Program-made: the position numbers and the translations under genes | The notes under the pieces: generated by a model | What the model saw: the letters and a program-made list of their open reading frames with translations, nothing else | Told to the model about the DNA's origin: nothing | Databases searched by the model: none | Shown: positions 1-4,889 of the stretch, one piece after another | Position numbering within the stretch: position 1 is the first letter of the stretch | How the letters are laid out: every line of letters begins with the position of its first letter | Assembly: GCA_014360105.1 (NCBI GenBank) | Contig: JACIYD010000125.1 | Coordinates: 1 to 5,507 of the forward strand | Direction of reading: 5' to 3' | From: Clostridia bacterium | GTDB taxonomy: Bacteria; Bacillota; DSM-521; Neomoorellales; SLTJ01 | DNA: 5,507 bases

Positions 1-683
1 TCTCGGCCGTTGAGAGAGGCAGAGTTCTTGATTTCAAAGTCACCGGTTAACGTAAATCGTCGCCGGTCCGTCGATTACGAGCGAATCGGAGCCCGCAAGC
101 TCAATACCCGTGAACCAGTAGGTCCCCGGATCAAGAACTTGGCTCGTTTCCAGCCGCGTCCCGGGACCTGTGCCTTCCGGGGGATCTTGCACCTGGAAGG
201 TTATGCGCGGCCATTCATACTCTACGTAGTCCGGCCTGACAGGGTCGGTCTCAACTATTCCGTCCCGATCGGGATCGCTTGGGAACAGGCGCCGGCCCAC
301 GAACCGCACCTCGAGCCGCACCTGCCGGGTTGCGCCCCCGGCCCCGCCGGTTGACGTAGCCTCCCAGCGGCCGCCGCCCAGTTCCCGGAAAGAAACGCTG
401 TAGGACTCGCGGTTGCCGAGAAGCCCCGGCGCGCTCTGGAAGTCCCCAGGCCCTGCCATAGCTCAATTAGCCGGTAGAGCGCTTCGTTCACTCCGGATTC
501 GGCTGCATAAAAGGCGGCCAGACGATCGTGCCAGGCGCGGGCGGAGCGCACCGAGGTGAACGCCGTGGTGGTCACCGCCCCGGCCAGGGTGACCAGGATC
601 GCCACCACAAACAGCGCGCTCACCAGCACGTAGCCGGCCTCGCCCCGCCCGGAAGGCAGCCGGAAGCCTTCGGCCCTCCGCAA
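1..683 (-). pseudogene. PilX-type minor pilin, frameshifted twice, 3' end beyond window
   Basis: Type IV pilus accessory (PilX-like) pilins are inner-membrane proteins with one N-terminal hydrophobic helix that join the pilus or its assembly machinery. From the TTG at 683 the product has a short basic leader, a hydrophobic helix at about residues 18-42 (starting GYVLVSALFVVAILV), and the PilX_N hallmark AFYAAESGVNEALYRL at residues 57-72. At the C4 run 444-447 (codon 80) the frame changes; restoring one base gives a smooth join LWQGLGDFQSAPG. The second frame runs to a TGA at 40-42, but dropping one base near 43-47 lets it continue as NGDFEIKNSASLNG to the window edge, a beta-helix-like pattern seen in the C-terminal domains of such pilins. 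The start is uncertain: no ATG is available and the upstream DNA belongs to a truncated gene on the other strand. Family assignment is firm for the N-terminus and inferred for the rest. Confidence 0.72.
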
Positions 684-710
684 GAGGGCGCCCCCGTACA
701 GCGCAAGGCC

Positions 711-1536
711 CGCTACGGTCGCAAGGTCCGCAGCGTTCGCGGCGACCGACTGGCCAAGCCAGAAGTCGACGCCCGACCGCAAAAGCGCTGCCTCTCCCTT
801 CTCTTCGGCAGCCGGAGCGACCTCACCAAAAAGGACCGCGCCGTGGTCAAGGCCCTCGGGCTCAAGTTCCGGGGAAGCACCGCCTGGCCGCTCTTCCGCC
901 GCCAGCTGCCGGGCTACTATCCCTGGTACCTGACCGCCGAGGAGGCCCGCTTCTTCGCCGCCCTCATTGAGCAGGCGACGTCCTTCTGCCTTGAGCTCAA
1001 AGACGATCCAGGGCTTCTCGAGCCGCCGCAGCCTGGTCTGCTGCTGGTCCGCGTCTACGACCGCGAACGCGGCTGGCAGAGCACCTGGTCCAGCCCGCCG
1101 CCGCACGCGCTGACGGTGGCGGCACTGGACAAGGCGGCCCTGAAAAGGATCGCGGCGCAGTTTCCGCGCTCCGATGCTTGCTGGGAAACCGGGTTTCTTC
1201 TTCCTGCCCGCCGCCGTGAGGGAGGAAGAGACCGGGCGGCCCTTTTTCCCGCTTGTCATGTTCTGGGTGGACCGGGCCTCGCGCCTGATCCTCCACATGG
1301 AGATGGCGAGATACGGCCAGTGGCAGGCCCTGGCCGAGAGCTTTACCGCGGCTGCGGCGCCGGCCCGGAGGCTGCCGGCCGAGATCGTCACCCCCCAGGA
1401 GGAGGTCGCGGTCCTCTTCCAGGACCTGGCGCGCGGGCTGGGTATTACGGTGAAGAAGGCAAGAAACGCGAAAAGTTTCGCGGCCGCGAAAAAGACCCTG
1501 CTTCAAGACATGGGCACCAGATTCCGAAAACCGTGA
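711..1536 (+). pseudogene. DUF6930-like protein, 5'-truncated and frameshifted
   Basis: The readable product is about 275 residues of a family of unknown function that I associate with DUF7309/DUF6930. The key block is KALGLKFRGSTAWPLFRRQ followed by LPGYYPWYLTAEEARFFAAL (about 850-975), and later ETGFFFLPAAV and FPLVMFWVDRASRLIL. The first frame (codons in phase with 711) holds until about 1190. The conserved text then continues one base on, to the TGA at 1534-1536. Removing one G from the GGG at 1190-1192 joins the halves cleanly. Members usually have roughly 100 more N-terminal residues; here the homologous text fades at about 700-750, there is no ATG in frame, and the DNA to the left encodes the pilin on the opposite strand. 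The 5' boundary given is therefore approximate. The TPR gene follows 68 bases downstream on the same strand. Function unknown; family name moderately sure. Confidence 0.62.
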
Positions 1537-1588
1537 CGGAGCAAAGCCTTGCCCCGGCCGGGGATCGCCACGCACCCGAAGAAATCTC

Positions 1589-1594
1589 GGAGGT
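1589..1594 (+). promoter_or_regulatory. Ribosome binding site of the TPR gene
   Basis: GGAGGT lies 10 bases before the ATG at 1605. It decides the start of the downstream gene: the long uninterrupted part of that gene is in another frame, and without this site one would wrongly choose the downstream ATG at 1771. Confidence 0.6.
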
Positions 1595-1604
1595 GCTAAC
1601 TACG

Positions 1605-2508
1605 ATGCTCGCGGGTAACGACTTCCATTCCTGCTCGGGGCGAGGGCGAGCTGGTCGTCCTGGCAGCAGGGCGCACGAACCTCCGCTGCCGGCGCGTCGG
1701 CGGCGGGGAGGTCGTCGTTTTCCGCCCCAGCGGGGGCGTCTACGACCGGGCCGAGGGCGAAACCCTGCGCGTGACGATACGCAGGGAATGGCGCTACGGG
1801 AACACCACCTACCTCTCCGGCCGGGTTCTGGACTCTCGCATTGACGGGTCGGTTCTGGCGCCGGTGCCGCTGGGCCTATATCTTAGAGGCGTCTGGGACC
1901 CCCGGGCCGAGTTTGCCGACCTCTGGCTGGAGCCCGGGATACAGGACCTCTGCCCTCCTCTGGCGGACTGGGCACGCAAGGTCGTGGCCGCGGGGAAGCG
2001 GCCGGTCTACGAGATGGAACAGGTGATACCGGGTTCCGATCCGGCGGAACTTGATGATCCGATCACGCGGGCCGTCGATTTCGCCCGTGCCGGCAACCTG
2101 GACGCGGCCTTCGCGCTACTTCAGAAGTGCCTGGAGGGCGACCTCCGCTGCCTCGATGCCTACGCCCACCTGGGCTGCTACCGCTTCGGCGACGGCGGGT
2201 CCGAGTGGGGGACGCGGCTGGCCGCGAAGTGCTACCGCGCGGCCGCGGCCGCCGGGGAGCGGTCTCTTCCGGCGGGATTCGACGGGCTTTTGCTGTGGTC
2301 GTGGGTGGGCAAACGCCCTTTCCTGCGGGCCCTCCACGGGCTGGGCCTGTGCTGCTGGCGGCTCGGCGACTTTGACGGGGCCTTCGAGCTGTTCCTGCGC
2401 CTCCTCGAGTTCGGCCCAGACGATGGGATCGGAGCCAGGTTCCTGGTGCTGCCTGTGCAGGCTAGGAGCAGCTACCTTGACTGGGTGCGCAGCGCGGAGG
2501 AACGCTAG
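1605..2508 (+). CDS. TPR-containing cytoplasmic protein, one frameshift near the start
   Basis: Role unknown; TPR proteins of this kind are soluble and probably bind protein partners. The start is the ATG at 1605 behind GGAGGT. The first 11 codons are in one frame, then at the GGGG run 1637-1640 the coding continues one base later; removing one G gives SCSGEGELVVLAAGRTNLRC. About 300 residues result. An N-terminal beta-rich part (residues 12-75) contains TIRREWRYGNTTYLSGRVLD and RGVWDPRAEF. Next comes PVYEMEQVIPGSDP, then a helical TPR region from about residue 145 with AGNLDAAFALLQKCLEGDLRCLDAYAHLG split over two helices, the pair FDGLLLWSWVGKRPFLRALH, and GLGLCCWRLGDFDGAFELF. The last two segments match a family with W(G)xxxxRPFLRxxHGLGLCxWRLG that I know from many bacteria as unnamed TPR proteins. 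No signal peptide or membrane segment. Likely cotranscribed with the DUF6930-like gene upstream. The frame change may be a sequencing error, since everything after it is clean. Confidence 0.72.
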
Positions 2509-2533
2509 GGAGGTTACGGCCACTGGCAAAAGG

Positions 2534-2572
2534 CTGGGCGGCAGGCAAGCTCCGAACCAAATTTTCGCCCAG
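2534..2572. terminator. Inverted repeat between convergent genes, possible bidirectional terminator
   Basis: CTGGGCG at 2534-2540 is the exact reverse complement of CGCCCAG at 2566-2572, with a 25-base loop. It sits in the only gap (2509-2583) between the plus-strand TPR gene and the minus-strand nucleotidyltransferase, where a shared terminator would be expected. Against it, the loop is long, no run of T follows the stem on either strand, and 7-base repeats are not rare in GC-rich DNA. Confidence 0.25.
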
Positions 2573-2583
2573 GCCGTGACGGG

Positions 2584-3363
2584 CTATGCATCCACGGGAA
2601 CGACCCGCTCCAGCGCTTCCTCCACATCGAGGGCGTACTCCGCCAACAGCCGCATGTTTCGGCGGAGATTGCCCCATATTCGCAGAGGAACGTTCTCCCC
2701 GGAAAGCATCTCCACCGCCTCTGCCACAAACCTCGCAGTCCTCGGAGAGACTACCCCCGCCTCTGCCAGGGCCGCCGGCAGGTCCTGCCGGCGCGCAGGT
2801 ACGTTGAGTCTGAGCTCCACCACCGCCCGGTGGGCGAGGTTGAGGCAGGTCCGCAGAAGGCCCTCGTATGTGGCAAAGGTCTTGCCCAGGGCGGCCCGCA
2901 CAATCCAGCGAGCCTTGAGCCGCCACGCCGCACGCCGGGCCTGCCGGCCCGATGGCCTGCCGCGGGCGAAGGCCAGTTCCTCCAGCGCCGCCTGAAACGC
3001 GGGATCCGGCGCATGCGCGGGCACGGCGCAGGCGAGCATCCATGGCAATGAAGGAAGCGTCCCGGGCGCGTTGAGCACAACCACTTCCACCGGATCGAAG
3101 AGCCATTCCGGACAGCAATCGGCCTCGTAGTCGGGGAACAACTCCTGCGTCACGCGGTGCTCAATATCGGCGGCCAGCCAGGCAGCTTCGGCCGCGTCGA
3201 TTCCCGGGCGGGGATAGATCCCCACGCCGACGTCCACGTCGCTCAGGTGCGTGGCGGTGCCGTCGGCGTAGGAACCCATCAGGTAGGCCACGGCCACCAG
3301 ACCTTCCCCGCCAACCGCTTCCCGTATCGCCCTTAAGATCTGTTCCTTCGCTAAGGGCGGCAC
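2584..3363 (-). CDS. MNT-HEPN nucleotidyltransferase, HEPN motif degenerate
   Basis: A 259-residue soluble protein. Residues 1-100 form a minimal nucleotidyltransferase: the signature GSYADGTATHLSDVDVGV at residues 30-47 gives the GS motif and two metal-binding aspartates (D42, D44). The usual third carboxylate, normally Asp in a (V/I)DLVVL strand, is Glu93 in DPVEVVVLN. Residues about 165-255 look like a HEPN/DUF86 helical bundle (YEGLLRTCLNLAHRAVVEL, later RIWGNLRRNMRLLAEY). In MntA/HepT systems the two domains are usually separate, MNT AMPylating the HEPN RNase. Here they are one chain, and the RNase motif RNxxxH(xY) is absent where expected, so RNase activity is doubtful. The start chosen is GTG 3363, 11 bases from AAGGAG (3375-3380); an ATG at 3368 has better spacing but is out of frame and stops after five codons, so a further indel at the start is possible. 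It is one of the few intact genes here. Substrate unknown; other members of the superfamily modify antibiotics or proteins. Confidence 0.78.
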   Translation of the reverse strand: MPPLAKEQILRAIREAVGGEGLVAVAYLMGSYADGTATHLSDVDVGVGIYPRPGIDAAEAAWLAADIEHRVTQELFPDYEADCCPEWLFDPVEVVVLNAPGTLPSLPWMLACAVPAHAPDPAFQAALEELAFARGRPSGRQARRAAWRLKARWIVRAALGKTFATYEGLLRTCLNLAHRAVVELRLNVPARRQDLPAALAEAGVVSPRTARFVAEAVEMLSGENVPLRIWGNLRRNMRLLAEYALDVEEALERVVPVDA

Positions 3364-3374
3364 CGCATTGGACA

Positions 3375-3380
3375 CTCCTT
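3375..3380 (-). promoter_or_regulatory. Ribosome binding site of the nucleotidyltransferase gene
   Basis: AAGGAG on the minus strand lies 11 bases before the in-frame GTG at 3363 and 6 bases before an out-of-frame ATG at 3368. The preferred spacing to the wrong-frame ATG is a hint that one base may be missing or added at the very start of the gene. Confidence 0.5.
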
Positions 3381-3559
3381 CGCGTGGGAGCAAGGGATAC
3401 TTTCTTAACGTTCCCCCACGGCACCACAACCATCTCGCCGTCAATGGTTCTGACACGCGCATTGCGCGGACCGGGGCCACGGCCACGGCAGAGGACCACG
3501 CCTTCTTGCTTGCCAGGGGGCTGGGCAGGAGGTTCTTCGCCGCGTAATGCAGCCGGCAC
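3381..3559 (-). CDS. Small uncertain ORF or tail of the UDG gene
   Basis: From GTG 3559 this frame reads a convincing short domain, GVVLCRGRGPGPRNARVRTI followed by DGEMVVVPWGNVKKV, which looks like a small beta-barrel-type conserved hypothetical. Its GTG lies one base after the TGA (3561-3563) that ends the UDG frame, so translational coupling is possible. Alternatively an indel near 3570-3580 makes it the continuation of the glycosylase: bridging there gives FHPAA then RREGPSREVPAAL. The open frame continues to a stop at 3161-3163 but overlaps the nucleotidyltransferase out of frame, so the true end is probably near the AAGGAG at 3375-3380; the end given is approximate. No function assigned. 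Confidence 0.35.
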
Positions 3560-3560
3560 C

Positions 3561-3902
3561 TCACGCGAAGGCCCCTCCCGCCGCCGGGTGGAACGCCGGC
3601 AGGATCTTCACGCCCTCTTTCTCGAACCACCGCCCCCGCACCCGGGTGATCCTCGCTTCCGAGTCCACCAGGGCTTGGGTGGCCAGGGCGCCGAGGCAAA
3701 CGATTATCTTCGGCCGGATTATGTTGGGCTACCCGAGCAGGTACGGGCGGCAGGCCGCCACTTGCTGGGGCGCGGGCAGCCTGTTCCCCGGCGGGCGGCA
3801 CTTGACCACGTTGGTGATGCACACCTCGGCGCGGGAAAAGCCGGCGAAGGCAAGCAGCCGATCGAGGAGCCTGCCCGCCGGTCCGACGTATTCCCGGTTC
3901 TC
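3561..3902 (-). pseudogene. Family-4 uracil-DNA glycosylase, N-terminally truncated with internal stop
   Basis: Family-4 UDGs are Fe-S enzymes that remove uracil from DNA at the start of base-excision repair. The minus strand reads VGPAGRLLDRLLAFAGF, ITNVVKCRPPGNRLPAPQQ with VAACRPYL (two of the four cluster cysteines), IIRPKIIVCLGALATQALV, ITRVRGRWFEKEGVKILPAF and the HPA motif, in family order. Three defects make it non-functional as read. The N-terminal part with the other cysteines and the catalytic GEAPG motif is absent, replaced in frame by a Vsr-like fragment. A TAG at 3729-3731 interrupts the frame after PYLLG. The frame also stops at 3561-3563, ten residues after HPA, where homologues carry about 20 more. 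A sequencing error could explain the TAG but not the lost N-terminus. Confidence 0.75.
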
Positions 3903-4012
3903 CTCCGGCGGCCAGCGGCGGCACTTCGGGCAGCCGTGCCAGAAGCACCCGTCCATGAAGAGCGTGAGGCCCGGCCCGGCAGGAAGAAGTCCGGCCGCCC
4001 GGGCAGCTCCCG
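3888..4012 (-). pseudogene. Vsr-type (very short patch repair) endonuclease fragment
   Basis: Vsr endonucleases nick DNA at T:G mismatches and related proteins share a PD-(D/E)XK-like fold. About 42 residues remain: ELPGRPDFFLP, then after a frame change at about 3970-3979, LTLFMDGCFWHGCPKCRRWP and PEENREY. This matches the family core: LPG(K/R)PD(I/F)V.P, V.VDGCFWHGCP, P..N..YW, including the metal-binding Asp of the PD motif and the histidine of FWHGC. Adding one base in the CCGGGCCGG run restores a single frame. The N-terminal third (usually with the SxxMRxI motif) is missing, since the 85-residue ORF stops a few bases upstream. The C-terminal half is missing too, since NREY runs straight into the glycosylase sequence. 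Surely a remnant. Confidence 0.72.
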
Positions 4013-4023
4013 CGGCCCGCCGC

Positions 4024-4281
4024 CTAGCCGGCCATCGCGTCCATGGCCCGGGCGATCTCCCGCAGGGCCTCCTCGCCCAGCATGTCTTCCGCTTCCGGCG
4101 CGAACGTGGGGGAGCCGTCCCCTCCGAGCTGGCCTATCTCCACGTCCTCGGCGTCGTCCAGGTGCCCCAGGGCGCCGAGCCACTCCTCGGCCGTCGCGTA
4201 GCCGCCGCCGGTGTGGGCGATTTCCCACCCCGGCAGGGCGGCGCGGAGCTTTTCGGCCCGGTCGCGCACTTCAGCGAACAC
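4024..4281 (-). CDS. Hypothetical acidic 85-residue protein
   Basis: Not recognised. It starts at GTG 4281 behind AAGGGGG (4288-4294, six bases away) and ends with TAG at 4024-4026, with no frame damage. The product is small, acidic and soluble: a short basic N-terminal helix (VRDRAEKLRAALPGW), a central turn-rich part with GGGYATAEEWLGALGHLDD and EDVEIGQLGGDG, and an acidic C-terminal helix ending EIARAMDAMAG. There is no signal peptide, membrane segment or cysteine. It follows the DUF5615 toxin gene by 35 bases on the same strand, but its DNA is clearly more GC-rich (about two-thirds GC), so it need not belong to that cassette. A phage or mobile-element protein is possible; that is only an impression. 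Confidence 0.6.
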   Translation of the reverse strand: MFAEVRDRAEKLRAALPGWEIAHTGGGYATAEEWLGALGHLDDAEDVEIGQLGGDGSPTFAPEAEDMLGEEALREIARAMDAMAG

Positions 4282-4316
4282 GGCACTCCCCCTTCCGTTT
4301 TGCTTTCCGCCGTAAA

Positions 4317-4677
4317 TTACCGTTCCTTCGGCGGCCTAATAGAGGCTCTTCCTTTGGACAGGGTTACCAAGCATCCCTTTATGGCTCGAAAATCGGTATT
4401 ACGCACGAAGCTCAGTACAAGGCTCGCCTCTTCTTCCGACCTGAGTTTGCCGTGCCGGATGTAGATGATGCCGCCAGTCTTGTCGGATGGGAACCGAATC
4501 GGGTTGGCAAAGTGGTGGTCGCGGTATCAGGATTGCCTTTTGGGCAACGGCCATCGCATAGACGTCTTCGTCTTTTAGCGAGGCAGACTCCTTGGCCACG
4601 CTGACCCCGGCGTGGCCTGCCGCCTCTAGTTCCCTGGCTACGGAAAGGCTGACGTTTTCGTCAACGACAAACCTCAC
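4317..4677 (-). CDS. DUF5615 PIN-like toxin, frameshifted
   Basis: DUF5615 proteins are PIN-like and are typically encoded beside DUF433 proteins as VapC-like toxins, presumed RNases. The GTG start at 4677 lies 11 bases after the stop of the DUF433 gene with GGGG just upstream. The first frame gives FVVDENVSLSVARELEAAGH and KDEDVYAMAVAQKAILI, with the N-terminal DEN acidic motif. At about 4521-4527 the coding moves to another frame: DHHFANPIRFPSDKTGGIIY, then IRHGKLRSEEEASLVLSF and GCLVTLSKGRASIR, ending TAA at 4317-4319. Restoring two bases gives ILITRDHHF, the expected family text (about 120 residues). As written, the frame instead runs to a stop at 4399 and loses the second acidic motif, so the toxin would be inactive. 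Either a real inactivating mutation or a sequencing error. Confidence 0.8.
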
Positions 4678-4688
4678 GTGATCCCCGC

Positions 4689-4889
4689 CTATTCGGTGGC
4701 CAGATATGCCGCATACTCCAGGCAAGCCAAGATGTCTTCCCTGGTGATCCGGGGGAAGTTCTCCAAAATTTCTTCGTAGCTCTCGCCGGCAGCCAAATGG
4801 TCGAGGATCACGTGGACGGGGATCCTGGTGCCCCTAATGCACGGCTCCCCGCCGCACACGGCCGGGTCGACGGCAATACGGTTGTTCAT
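4689..4889 (-). CDS. DUF433 antitoxin (VapB-like)
   Basis: A complete 66-residue protein of the DUF433 family, small DNA-binding-type proteins that usually neutralise a neighbouring PIN-like toxin and repress their own operon. The family signature GGEPCIRGTRIPVHVILDHL is at residues 14-33, followed by AAGESYEEILENFPRITRED and CLEYAAYLATE, in the normal order. The ATG at 4889 has GAGGG (4896-4900) six bases upstream. The stop is followed 11 bases later by the DUF5615 start, the usual antitoxin-first order. Its codons are less GC-rich than those of the flanking genes, which points to separate acquisition of the pair. Confidence 0.9.
   Translation of the reverse strand: MNNRIAVDPAVCGGEPCIRGTRIPVHVILDHLAAGESYEEILENFPRITREDILACLEYAAYLATE

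Noticed and set aside
1180..1200. Programmed ribosomal frameshift in the DUF6930-like gene
   Set aside because: No slippery heptamer with a downstream pseudoknot was seen, and similar frame changes occur in four other unrelated loci, which argues for indels.
1552..1563. Palindrome CCCCGGCCGGGG between the two plus-strand genes
   Set aside because: No loop and no following T run, so not a terminator; likely chance in GC-rich DNA.
997..1575. Minus-strand open frame opposite the DUF6930-like gene
   Set aside because: Low-complexity Arg/Gly/Pro translation without family features, antisense to conserved coding text.
2051..2995. Long plus-strand open frame
   Set aside because: Shadow of the TPR gene and of the opposite-strand nucleotidyltransferase; Ser/Arg/Pro-rich with no motif. 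GC-rich DNA has few stops in such frames.
3384..4604. Plus-strand frame of about 400 codons
   Set aside because: Lies opposite UDG, Vsr, the 85-residue ORF and DUF5615, all with clear family text on the minus strand; its own translation is Arg/Pro/Gly-rich noise.
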